DNA of 64,000 nucleotides from Serilophus lunatus (lineage: Eukaryota; Chordata; Aves; Passeriformes; Eurylaimidae), in the NCBI GenBank assembly GCA_013399895.1, contig VXBA01006212.1, forward strand, positions 74,527 through 138,526. The letters run 5' to 3'. Position numbers and translations under genes: made by a program. A model generated the notes under the pieces. That model was given only the letters and a program-made list of their open reading frames with translations. It searched no databases and was not told the DNA's origin. Shown here piece by piece: positions 36,941 to 49,400 of the stretch (the stretch's first letter is position 1; the number at the start of each line of letters is the position of its first letter).

Positions 36941-39370
36941 TGTGGGTAATAGTGTGTTCCTAGAAAAGTAACTTTCAATTTTACTGTGTTGAAAAGTAAT
37001 TTGTTTGCTTAAACCCAGTTTGCCAACCGTTCAAATTGTCTTGCAGTACAAAGCCCATGAACTCAATGATCCATATTACATGTTCCTTATTTCCTCTTCT
37101 CAAATTATTACAAGCTTTATTGCTGATGTTCTATGTTCTTACTTTTCCTCCAAGTCACTGATAAAAATTTTAGATGGCATAAGGCCAAGTATCAAAACCT
37201 TCAGGACATTTTTGAAAATACATCTGCTTAATAATTATTGCCCATTTACAATTATGTTCTAGACAAGCCCGGTAGCTAACTTTTTATACTCTTAATATAT
37301 GGCATGTTAATTTTGCATTACTCTAGATACTTAATTGAAATACCAGGCAGCAGCAAGACAAATCTCTTAGTCTGCTTCATCAACATTCTTACCTTATCAG
37401 TCAAACTTCAGTTAAATTAAATCAAGCAACAAATTTCTGGTCTCTAACTTTTGTTCATTGAGTATTTGTTTCCTGTAAATATTGACCATATCTAATGTTC
37501 ATTCATATCATTAGGAGAGAAAGGTTTTGAATGGCTTTCAGGATCAAACCAATCGAAAATGTGGCTGCTTATCTATTTGAAACATCTTTATATAAAGGTA
37601 ACCATAGATGGAAAACTAATGCTGAGAAAAAAGGCTTTGTGTTCAACTAGAAGTGTGAAGAGTTGTTGATTAATATTTCCTAAAACGAGTTGTATAAAAA
37701 TAAAACTCCTGTTCAAATAACCAAACTTTTTGGTAGCCTCCCGGACACGTAAAATTTTCGTATCTTAGAAGGAACCTTAGGGAACATATGTTATGAGAAG
37801 TTCATTCTAGCTGGGAAGTCTGTCTTTTAAGGTTTAGTTGGTAACAAGATAGTTTTTAAAGAGGGAATTGTTTTTGAACTTTATGGGAAGACAGAATGTG
37901 GTGAAATGGAAGAGTATAAGCATCCTGGCACATGATACCTAACTTCACACATAAAACCAGCTTCCAGTGAAATTAGTATGCAAAACAAATACATTTGGCA
38001 ACAGATTGATACTTGACTCTCTAAAAAGGTGCCGAAGAGTCAGATCTAGGAAACGTCTCCAGAAGCAGTTTTGATCAGTTTCCTTTGAATTCCCTTTTCA
38101 CAGACAATCCCAGCCCTCAAAGGTCTCTACAAGACAAAGAGGGTCTCCTGGACATGCAGTCCCAGGAAGGGTAAAGCCTGAAGCTTTCCCACTGCCTATA
38201 GCTCTGCTGAGCTTTCTCTTGCAATTTGGTCTCATTGTTCATAATCCATCATTTCCCACAGCATAATGGATACAGTCCAAGCTGCTGGCTAACTGCTTCA
38301 TTTCATAAATACCTGAGATACACTCAAAATTGAGATGAAAGTTTTATTAAGTAAGGAGGTATTGAAAAATATCATGATGTAAGAAAATTAGCCTTCTGCA
38401 GTATCCATTTGCCCTGTCAGGCTGCCTGTCTCTACAAGTAAATGTAAATGTTTCTACAAGTGATGATAGCATAGCTGCTTGCACAAATATGCTAAAGATG
38501 CACTAAATATTGGCTCTGTCCAAATGCAGTGGAAGGCAGGCAATTCAACAAGCCAATGCCAGGGACAGCAGAGAGAACACTTTAATTCAAACCCGAACAC
38601 TGCAATATACCAACATAGCAAGATGACTTGCAGTGAACTGTTATAGAATTTCCCTACTGACTCTCCAAGAACCTTCCCTCTTGTCCCCAAAGTGATAAAA
38701 AAAGATCTTGTTTAATTGTTTAAGTGGAATACTGTGATTCACGAATAAAATAGCAGCTACATCTGAAGGCTAGAAGGGAAGACCAGTAAGACACAAGCAA
38801 GCAATCTGCTGCTATACCTGAGTGCCCCCAACAGGTCATAGCACAGATGAAGCAGATGACATGCTACTGGTAGGAAAAGAAGCTGCTAAGTAATGTATAG
38901 CTGCATTTCTCTGCTATATCATCTGCTCTGACAACTTTGCAGAATGTATTGGCCAGTTCCTTGATATTTTGACAGGGGAATGATCCATTTAAACAGATGT
39001 CTCCTATCACCTGTTACTGAAACTCATATCACTGCTCACTTTTTCTTTAGTAGTGTTGTGAGCTTTGAAATCCCTAGAATCTGAGCAAGTCTGAATGGGG
39101 ACATTTCCCCCCCGCCCCTCATTTCCTTGCCGGTTAGGGAAAACTTATGTAAAGGAATACCCTATCTTGAAAACCTGCAGATGCACATCTCCTTGATGTT
39201 GGTGTGGCTTTGTGCTAGTTTTTGCTGTAAGCTGTAACTTTAGGAGAAATGAAAATCTAGTATTAAGAGTACACAGCATGGACAGAGGCCATGTAACATT
39301 AACTGAGTTTTTGAAGGATTTTTTTATACAATATGTATGTGTGACAAAACTGATTTGTTTGTTTCGGATT

Positions 39371-39420
39371 TTTTTTTTTTATTGCAGTATTGCAGTATTG
39401 TGCTAGAGGATTTTTTTTTT
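39371..39420 (+). repeat. ATTGCAGT tandem between T runs
   Basis: ATTGCAGT occurs twice and then as a degenerate third unit (from 39381), lying between two T tracts. Confidence 0.7.
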
Positions 39421-41653
39421 CAAGTGTGTGCTATAGAGTATTAATGTAAAGTCAGTCTTAATATAATTGATATACATTTACCCATTCAGGCAAAAGTAAT
39501 GTCATGCGACAATTCCAATTAATTAGCTGAGTTTAGTGCAGGAAACTGTCAAATATGATCAACAAAATGCTTCTGAAGTATTTGTGGGTCAAGACTTTTT
39601 GATAACTACACTTGGAAAAAATGTGATCTACATCTCAATAATTCGCATTAATTAAAGAACAGAATAAATTTCACTGACTAATTTCTCTAGTTCATAATTA
39701 CTTAAGCAAACGTACTTGTTAGTGTTCTCAATTCTGTATCTTTACAAGTTTACTTCATTGCAGTTCTCCCGCTTCCCACCCAGTCCTCTGGCTTCAGCTA
39801 CTACTAATCTGTGTGAGTAATACCTACACACATCTCTCAGTTTCTTCCACTTCTCTGATTATCTGATTTCTCTCCATTTCATTTGGCTTTTGGATTTTTC
39901 ATCACCATCCCATCACTCTCTCTCTAAAACTGAGCTACTGCATTTAACTCTTGATCCTCTTTACATTACCTTTTTTTTAATAGCCAACTTTACAGTCTTG
40001 CAATTTCATATGTCTACAGGTATGCCTCTGTTTTCTTCCTATGCTAGAGCTTCCTTGAATGTCTTGTAATCTTTTTCCCCTGATTTCAGAGGTAATTTGT
40101 ATCCATGTGAGTTTCTTAGTTTTGCTTCTCCTGGATTATCACAACTTTATTTTTTGAGTTCTAGTCATAAACTGTGCATCTCTACTTCTGTACTCCTTTT
40201 TTAACTTGTTGTTCATGCACTAGACAAGTAAAGGAAATTTCTTTTTGGTTTAATGACTGAAATAAGGAACAAAAAGAAAGAAAGAAGAAGGTATTTGCAA
40301 TCAAAACTAATTTAAAGGATATTTTTTCTGTCAAAACTGAGAAATACATCATTTTTAGTATGACTTAAATTTCTCTTCCACCCAGGTTTTATTAAATTCA
40401 GAGGGAATACTTGAACACCAGTGGTCAGGATCTCAGGTGCATGTGGAAGTTAGGCCTTATGTCCCTTGGATTACTTTGTTCTAATTTCATGGAAGATGCA
40501 TGTATTCACTTTTTTGACCTGAGAATTGGAATTACTGCTGTTAATCTCAGTTCCACAATTTGCAACAGCATCAGATGAAGAGATTTCTTGCATCAGTTAC
40601 AGCCTCGATGGTTGTCACTTGTAGAGGGAAGAGGAATGTGGATTTGAGCTCCACAAGGGTCAGAAGAAATTGAATGCTGTCTCTAGCATTCAGTCTATTC
40701 AGATTTATCTTTCAAATGTCTGCTGGAAGATCACAAACTTCCAGTGATGTGTAAATACAGTGCTAAGTCCACTTTCTTCACTGCATCATATTGCCTGTCT
40801 TATATTCAGTTTGATTTCCAATACAACCTACTCAGGTGATTTTTCTTCAGTATTAATTTTCATACTCCTCACCATGTGCTTGCCTTCATATCATTCTGCA
40901 TACTGCAGTGTTTCTTTCCCCTTCTTCCCTCCATCCCACCTCCCCCACTGCAGTTTAATTTTGTCTGTGTTTTGTGGTGCATTGGTCCAGATACGAGTTT
41001 CTTATCTAAATATTTTCTTCAAATGACTGTCTTACCCAATTTTCCATGACTCTTCAGTCAGGCAAATTCCAGCCCTTTAGAGATGGTTCTTCTGGTATCC
41101 TCTGTGGTGCTTTTGTGGGAACAAGAAGGAGCTGATGCTCTGAACTTGCTCTTCCAATCTGACCACTGGCTAGCAAAGGAGCCCAGCAACACGGGAAAAG
41201 TAAATTAAGGGTACTCCATGGAGTGCTATGTCAGTCCATTACCTTTTAATCTACATTTTAGATGACAGTTTTTAAAGTATTTTTACTAGGTCAAGGGGTA
41301 CTAAGGGTTTTGTACTGTAAGTTGCCTAATTATGCTGCAGAAGTAATTCTCAGAGTTTTTGTATGTGTTTGATACTTATAAATAAAGTTCTTAATCTACA
41401 TTATGGACTAATAGCCTCTACAATCTAATTTTGAAACACACAGATGGTTATTTGATTTATAGGAGCAGTAAAAACAATCTGACTCCAGAAAGTAGATTTT
41501 CTTTCCTCTGAGACTGTTACATGCAGTTAAAAGAAACGAGTAATTGAGTTACATTTCAGAGATTAGAAATTTTGGCTTTACATCTACTGTTAAACTTTTG
41601 TCCAAAGTTCTCTGTGAAGCAACTACTGAGCAGATACTTTTTTAGGTGTGAAG

Positions 41654-41667
41654 AAAAAAAAAAAAAA
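41654..41667 (+). repeat. Poly(A) run of 14
   Basis: A simple A tract about 45 bases upstream of the CR1 tail at 41713. It is not part of a recognisable retrosequence. Confidence 0.65.
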
Positions 41668-41712
41668 GGAAAATAAAGAAAATGATACCCAAAGTATAAA
41701 ACCAAAATTAAA

Positions 41713-41806
41713 GTAGCTGGAGGCATATGTGATGTGACAGAGGGGTTGGAGTAGATGATCTTCTAAGGTCCCCTTCAAACCAAACCATTCTATAAGTCTA
41801 TGATAT
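41713..41806 (+). mobile_element. CR1 LINE 3' tail, sense, in intron 8
   Basis: It contains GGGGTTGGAGTAGATGATC, TTCTAAGGTCCCCTTCAAAC and ends CCATTCTATAAGTCTATGAT, the plus-strand CR1 3' UTR with decayed octamers. It is severely 5'-truncated. Confidence 0.88.
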
Positions 41807-44800
41807 TAAAGCATAGTTTGCAAATTAAATGACACGGCAAGGAATCACTGTGTTCACAAAGCATGTTTTGCAGGAGTTTTGTCCATCCAGATGCATTATA
41901 GTTTTGTTTTAGTATCTGAATCTCAATGTAACTGAAAAGATTATAATCCACAGTTGCACCTGTTATTTCTGTATCAGCACAATAATTTAATTTATGTTAC
42001 CCTTGATTCACAACATCAAATAATTGAATTTCCACTGGTTGAAAACCCAGTATCATTCTAAGACTCAAAGGAAACCATCCAATCTGGAAAGATGAGAGCA
42101 AGGAATAAATTCTTACAATTATCCACTCTCCATGTCTATGTCACACCATAAGTTATGATATAAAGGCCCAGACAAGTCTTCAAAGGCGAAGACTGCACAA
42201 GAGAACTTCATTAAATGGTTGAAATACCATAAGTAGAGCTAGGAGTTTTTTCCACTTAAAATTTTATTCACTTAAAAGTATAAATTTGGGCTGACTAGGA
42301 TGATTCACAAATTGTGGAGAAAGTTCACAAAGCGATGCAGTTTTCAAAGAAAACAACCAGAATGTTTTACAACTACCTTGTTTAAATACTTTTTGCTGTC
42401 TTAGCACCAGTGATTTAGAGTAAATCATATTTTTGAAGTTCTTTTGGAGGGGTTTTGTTAGGTTTTGGTTGGGGTTTTTTTCCTTCAAATGGGTATTGAA
42501 ATATATGTGATTCTGTGGTGAATTGAGCAACTATTTACCTACCTGTATTTCTGAGGCCCTTATTACAGTAGTACCTAAATGCCTGTCATGCTTTGCTCAA
42601 AAGCTGCTTTCTAGCAGCAGTAGATTTCTGGTGATTTCTGTGTAATTTTATGCTGAACATTACCATAGTATTTGATGTCCTCATGACTATTAATAGATTT
42701 TGCCTCTTAACACTGCAGTGAAATCAGTGAGTATCATTCTTCCTCTTTGCAAGTGGGGAACAGATGAGAAGCTCAGATTAAGTGACTTACGTGAAAGCCA
42801 CAGGAAGGCTGTTCTGCTTCCAGGAATAAATCAGGTGCTATGAATGCCAGTTCCATCAATCTCCCCATATATTATACTTTTGTAAGAGGGTTTTCTTAAA
42901 AATAATTGGAGATATTTTTGTTCCCTGTAGCATGCAAAACCATTTTGCACATGATGAGTGCATCTCTAAATAGGAGACACATTGATAAAAATTGAGTAAT
43001 AGATACTGTGAAATTCTTTAAATGTACTGAAGTGTTAGATTCATTTTTTAATGATAGCTCTTACATGTTAGAAATCTACCCTAAGTTAGATTTTTCAGCT
43101 TCAACAATATAACTTCCAGAGTGATTCATCCTGCCTATCTTAGACATCATATGTAAGTTAGGATGAATTCCCTTCTTGAGATACTGTTTTTTCTCATTCA
43201 TTTGGAGCCTATATTACTAGTTTAAGTTAAATGTTTAATTTTTGATGAGCTACAATTCTGTGAGGTGGTTCACAGCCTGAGTTATGTAGATACATAAATC
43301 TTGGTTTGAAAATTAGCTAAGGCCAGGTGAGTTAGTATCAAAATTATTGGAACTGAAGCAGCTACTGTGAGAGTCACCTGATTTCAGGTTTTTCTTTTCA
43401 AGTTTTCTGATCTCTCGTTATGGTTAATAGAACGGGCACTTCAGGGCTCATTTCTTCTTGTGCTCATTTATGAATCTAAAGGGGGAAATATGAATTGCAT
43501 CCTCTCTCTCCTGTTAATTATAAAAGAAGTCTGTGCAATCACTGCAACTATAAGCATCATCACTGTGGAAATCCAAACTAGATCCTGCTTCAGATCTCCA
43601 GTTAAGAAGCATGTAAACCAGTGGTAGTTGCCTGCTGTAATATCCTTAGATATCTCATCAAGACTTGTGATCAAAAATAAAATATGGGCTTCAAAGATAT
43701 TTAAGGCACCTTGAAATTTACTTGCTTAATGCATGTTGATTACATCACTCCTATGTGATATGTATGGCTGTGGTATATAGGAAAAAATGCCTCTAATAGA
43801 TATAATCTGTCACTATTTGAAAATTAATTAATAATTCATTAATAAGTGTTCCTTTACAAGTCTTTTATAAATGCATCTCTAATATAAAGTGAGTAATTTT
43901 GTTTCAGGCCACTGAATCAAGAATATAAATCCACATGTGTTGTGTGTGATTGTGTTATGGCAGCAAAACTATGTTCTACTACTGTGTGTCAGTTGGTTGC
44001 TGGGTTTTACTTGAGCAAGACAAAAGGAAAAAGAAATTGGAAAATTTTATCTTATGAGTGTAACTGGACTTTGAAGTTAGAAAACAAGCTGGTGACTACA
44101 TGTCAAGGTGTGCAAATGCATTTAGTAGGATCTTTTCTTTAGTAGGATCAATTTCTTCAAATTAAACCTTTTTTTTGGCTTTTAAAGTGTGAATATCACT
44201 GATGAGGGTGCTGTACTGATTTGATATGAGTCCTGTGCTGAATTAGTATAAAATGTAAAATCTCTTAGACAGAATGTGATGGGTTTTTCCATCTTGCCAA
44301 TAGGTAAACTGAACATTTCCTTTCTGTATCTTTTTCAAGATGAATTGATTCCCATTTTATGTATCTTACACTTTTGTATGTCCAAAAAAAAAATAAAAAA
44401 TGGAGAGGAAATGGGAGGAATCTATCTCTCCGTGCCCTTTTGTGCTAAGTTAATGGCTGGAAAGCATATTCTTTTTTTTTAGCTTGAGAATTTTTAATGG
44501 AGATGCTGACAGAATCTCAGCTACAGTGTCACTGGTGTTTGCCTTCATAATGAGAAGCTGCTAACAATCCCACATCCAGCACAAAGGTCCCTCTTAATGG
44601 GGTAAGACATTCAGTATCCTCACCTGCAGGTCTAGTCTGTCCCCTGAAGAAAAATTAAGTCACCAGAGAATTTTGCAGCTATGGTTTCAGTTCAAGGACA
44701 GCAGAACGACTCAGAGCATTCAGCATGTATTTATTGCAAAGATCACAAACTGCTGAAAATTCAGAGCATCCAACATTAAATATTTATGCCAGTACTCTAG

Positions 44801-46309
44801 GGTTGAGCATGATAGTAACACAGAAAAACACCTTTTGACTTCTTGAGCCCCTGCATTCAAGGAGATTTTGTAGATGTCTTGTGTCTTTCTCAAAATGCTA
44901 TTATTTTCCAAATCCAAGATTCATAATTCAGGATTTTTGGCTGTCATTCATACACTGAGTGATATTTTGAAGTCTTTTTCCCCATTTAGATTTTGCTTTC
45001 TTCTGAGAGGAAGTTTGTCTGGATATTTTGTTAATTAACAAAGATGGATATTTTAAGTTTGATATTTTTTTTCTGTGATGCAAGCTTTTGTGTCTATATA
45101 TTACAGTCTTTTAAGAACTCTAATATTACTTCTCAAAAATCAGTGTAATGAAGAGATGTGGTAGAGCTGTCTTTGTAGTTTAAAATTCTTCTTTGTATGC
45201 TGTGTATATGAGATGTTGGTCCTAAAGCTTCCATTTTCCTTGTGGTATTTCTTTGGAAAGGGGTGTGGATTGGAGAAAGAATTTTTTGTTTGTTATCTCC
45301 CCTCAAAAAATGAAACAAGATTTTCAAGAGCAATTACAGGATAAAAGCTTATGAAGCACTAAATACTGTTGTGAGTGCTCTGACATAAAGCTCTGTTTAA
45401 TTCCTTTAGCACACCATAAAGTCTTCTTGCAGAGAACATTCATACCTACTCCCTTCCTCTTTGACCTTTTGGATTTGCCTGTTTTCTATGGGGCTGTTAG
45501 AACCAAATGATGACATTTATTTCCCTCCACAAGACTTTTAAGTGAATCTGAAGCCTGGTTTACAGTGGTTATATAGCTACTCGCATGAACCTACACCAAC
45601 ATGGAACTCTAGAGTGGATGTGATTTACATGATTTGTACTTGCTCAGCTTATCTCTGGATGAAAGCAGAGTAAATTAGACATGGGAAAGTTGTAGCAGCA
45701 GCATCAGTCATTTTAGAACAGGCATTTCTGTCAGAGAGCGTACACTGAGCATGTGTCAGTGTGTCATCATTAAAATGAAGACATTTCTGTGGCCTTTTGG
45801 GCTATTATTATGGAATTAGATGAAAAATAAAAAAAAGAAAAAAAGAAAATTTCATGCGAGATCAGCTTACTTTTAAAATAAAGTTGACTGGGCAAATTTT
45901 TACAGCCCTCTCCCTCAAAAGCATTACACTGTCCTTCTAGCTATAGATTCTTGAAGGTTTTTTATGTATACTGAATAAGAACATCAGTTATCTGTTGGAC
46001 TACTTTTAAGATGTTTACAATAATTTCACAGTAATATAAGAGTACTTGAGATTACCTACAGAAACAGTCTGGTTTTAACATCCCACACAAATTTCTGACG
46101 GTGAAAATGACAGCTGTGAGCCAGAAAACAATGCATATGATGTGAGTTGGAGCAGAGAGACACCCCATTTAACTTGACCCTGTGAAGTTTTACACTTTTG
46201 ATGAATAACCTGAGTTTAGAATGGGAGACATTAGACCAGTTGACTTGGTTATGTCGACTAGAGTCAAGCTCAAAGTTTTTGGGTTTTGTTTTGTGTGCTG
46301 CTGGAAGTT

Positions 46310-46333
46310 TAATGCCGGTCTGTTGTGTTGTAG
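46310..46333 (+). promoter_or_regulatory. Splice acceptor of PRKN exon 9, T/G-rich tract
   Basis: The exon is preceded by TAG at 46331-46333. The tract before it is a mix of T and G (GTCTGTTGTGTTG) rather than a clean pyrimidine run, so by standard scoring it should be a weaker acceptor than that of exon 8. The reading frame and 150-bp length nevertheless support this border. Confidence 0.82.
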
Positions 46334-46483
46334 TACAACCGCTACCAGCGCTATGGGGCCGAGGAATGTGTGCTGCAGATGGGAGGAGTGCTGTGTCCAA
46401 CTCCCGGCTGTGGAGCAGGTTTGCTTCCTGAACCAGGGCTGCGAAAAATCGTGTGTGAACCAGGCAACGGAATAGGCTGTGGG
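46334..46483 (+). CDS. PRKN: PRKN (parkin) exon 9, RING1-IBR linker helix and first IBR zinc site
   Basis: This 150-bp exon equals human exon 9 in length and encodes 50 whole codons, Tyr312 to Gly361 in human numbering, with no stop. It starts YNRYQRYGAEECVLQMGG and ends GNGIGCG. Residues 312-327 form the helix linking RING1 to IBR and contribute to the phospho-ubiquitin interface. Cys332, Cys337, Cys352 and Cys360, the four ligands of the first IBR zinc ion, are all present, as are Cys323 and Gly328. Differences from human are Q317R, R334T, D346G, Q347L, V350I, T351V, G354P and L358I, mostly in the loop between the zinc-binding pairs. GC content is 87 of 150 bases (58%), well above the AT-rich introns. 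The borders are GTTGTAG before and GTAAGA after. Both borders are phase 0, so skipping would keep frame but delete a zinc site. There is no sign of a processed copy: introns are on both sides and the order with exon 8 is correct. Confidence 0.97.
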
Positions 46484-46489
46484 GTAAGA
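46481..46489 (+). promoter_or_regulatory. Splice donor of PRKN exon 9
   Basis: GGG followed by GTAAGA is a good donor (positions +1 to +5 match consensus; the -2 and -1 context is GG). It ends the exon after Gly361 in phase 0, as in human PRKN. Confidence 0.9.
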
Positions 46490-49400
46490 ACACACATTTT
46501 CTTTCTAGCAGTGTGAGAAATAATTTATATTGTACAATGCTAGGATAAGGGTGAAAATGTGTCTGTTTTTTTTCTTTTCCATCAGTGGCTCTTACTTGAC
46601 CTTCATACCAGAGTGAGATACTTTAGCTCAATAAACAATTTAAATATGGCTTAGGAATGATGAGTTCATCAGGTAGAATATGTCCATTCCATAATTCTTT
46701 GCTTTATTTGGTGTAAGATGTTGCTGAGTAGTTACAGTAAGAAATCGAACTGTGCAAATGAAAATCCAAATGCACTTTGACTTTCTTCTCCTAGCACTCA
46801 GCAAAAATGAACAGGATCTTGAGCAAACCATTTGTTATTGTATTAATATTTTCTTTATAGAAAAAAGAAAAGGGGGATGGAATAGCTGATTTGTGACACT
46901 GAAGGGACATTGCTTTTGCATGTTAAGATACATGATGAAAAGAAATAGAGAAATATTTTTGTTCACTCATAAAAATTTCTTTTAAGCCAGGAGAATGCAC
47001 AATTAATGGTAGATTTACGAAAATCAAAATCAGATGACAATTGAAAATGGTTTTGCTAAGAGATCAGACCATACAGACTGGTGGTTTTTTGGCAGTAGGA
47101 AAAGCAAGTACTTTACAAGAATCAAGCTCTGGGTGAAATAGATATACATAGAGACAAATTGTATCTATAAAAGAACTTATTAAATGTTAGGTCAGAGTGA
47201 CTAACTGGTGTTCATACTGCAACTCTTTCCATGATGGGCACTATTGCTGAATTCTGTGAAGGCTGTGAGAGACGAGAAAAAAAAATATATTTATAAAATA
47301 TTATGATGCTCTCTCTTGACTTTCTTGTGGAAAATGATCTTTTTATTGCAGTTTTGATGTTGGTCAGACTGAAACCACGGAAGAATAGTAGTTTGCTGAA
47401 CTAGGAAGTCGGAATAACTTGTCTTCTTTGAGTAGGTTAGCATCTGTTGACCTTGGTAAAACCTCCTATCTATCCATGCAGTGGTGCTTATAAAACACAG
47501 TACTATCCAAATTCACTGAGCAGACATAGGGCTATAAAATAAAGCAGAATCTAGGAAAGTAATAAGAAACAAAACTGAATAAACAAAAAGGAATGCCTCT
47601 GTATTAACTCTTAAGGATTAGTTAAAAAAATAAAACCACAAATATTTTTTATTCTGCAGTCTGCTTTGAAGTGATGAAAGTTGTGCTGTGTTTTGCAGTT
47701 TCATTCATCATCATTCCGAATCTGAAAATGCTCTGTGAATAAAGTGTACATAGCGTAAAGGATTGATATATTGCCTAGTTTAGCAAACCGCTCTCTTTCC
47801 TTTTACGGACTCCCTGCTGTGCTTGCTAGTGATCAGACCTGCAGCCTTGAGTTTAACCTCACCCTTTGTTTTGAATTATGTGTTGTCTTGAACATTATAG
47901 GTTACAATTCACTGAGATTGAAATGAGAAGCAGGAGGTTGGTTTGTAAGCCAAATTTTGGTAAGATTAAGGCTCTTCCTCAGAATTCGTAATGGAATAGG
48001 TGAAAATATGTGCCTTTGAATCTTTATTTGCACCTTGAAAAATGATAACCTCAAGGAAGATTTGTCACAGAAGATGTGCTGTGATGCGGGTCCTAGTACT
48101 GGAGTCTGCTGCTGGTGATAAAGCTGGCTGAAGGTAAAGATCCGCCTGCAAGGACACCAAGACAATTAGGAAAGCTATTTATTTTCACTCTGTAGTCACT
48201 TTGAGAGCTTTCTGTTTCTAAACTATGATGTGTTTTTTCCCAGACAAAACCTGGCCTTTTTTAGTGTGAAGGCCTTCCACTAATTTTTATGGAATCCAGG
48301 AACATCCATTTCAGAGCTCAGTGCTCCCTCATGAGTTTATGCAATGATTTACAAGCTCAAAGAAAGGCTGAAGATGAAGTACATTCCCATTGTCCATCCA
48401 AATAAAGGCTGCAAAAATTGTCTTGCAATACATATTTGTACATCTTAGATTAGAGATACATTCCCTGTTGACACTGGAAAGCAAAGAAATAAGGAAGGTA
48501 ATGTGAATCTAGAAATTCTGTAGGAATATCTGTGTCATTCTTTAGGTGGTATTTTGGTTTGAGTTTGGTAGAGATTCTTTTGTGGTATTTGAACCTCGGT
48601 GTAAAGTTCATATTACTAACAATATGTTACATCTAACATCAACAGTTTTTATTCATCCAAAAGCCCTTGTAGAGAAATAGTTGCCTACTGCACAGAACAA
48701 ATTGATTGTTCAGGTCTGAATTGGTATATAAGAGCAGCTAACAACTGTCAAGTGGATGAGGGTTTTGATTAGCTGATTCAAGGGAGGGAGGAAGGACAGG
48801 TTTTCAAGAGAAAGTTGAGACAGTAAATGAAAAGGGTTTTCAGCAGCCATTTTAGAAAAGGAGAGACTGAAGAAAGCAAACAGAGAATAAGTTGACCACT
48901 AGGGACTGAAGCAAAATAAATATACCATTATTCAGAGAGATAACTGTGGGAAGTAGTCCCAAACATGTAAGGACTATGACTAAATCTGAAGGAACATTGA
49001 GAAATGAACAGGTGACTACGTTAGGCTAGGATACAGACATTTTGGCATCCTCAGTTTCTTTCTATATTATGTGAAATGAGAAACTAGAATCTCTTTTTTG
49101 CAAAGTCGTTGCTATTAATATCAAACATAAATGTGAGTCTCCAGGAGTGTGCTTCTAATTTACTAAAGGCCTTTGGGAAAGTTAAAAAATGGTGGATTTT
49201 GCTTTGTCTCTGGAAATTTAGAAACAGCAACATGTGGGGTGCAGAAATAGCCTGGTAAATACCTATACAGTACTGTACCAAAAAGATGAGGAGAGAGGTT
49301 TAAATTTAAGCATCTCTATATGTACCCTCTGCAGTCAGGCACTGCTATCTATTCTGGCTTTCAGGTTAAAAAAATAGAACAGAAGAGAGATATATTTTGA

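Larger units (their letters stand above)
35279..46333 (+). other. PRKN: PRKN intron 8, complete (11,055 bp)
   Basis: This is the interval between the exon 8 donor and the exon 9 acceptor. It is AT-rich and holds two CR1 tails (36807-36940 on -, 41713-41806 on +), an 8-bp tandem repeat between two T runs (39371-39420) and an A run (41654-41667). Stretches 35285-36806, 36941-41712 and 41807-46309 show no gene-like coding frame and no other repeat that I recognise. Confidence 0.93.

Noticed and set aside
46056..46493. 145-codon minus-strand frame, with 101-, 84- and 77-codon frames over the same place
   Set aside because: These are shadows of PRKN exon 9 in other frames. The true frame (46334-46483, plus strand) gives parkin.
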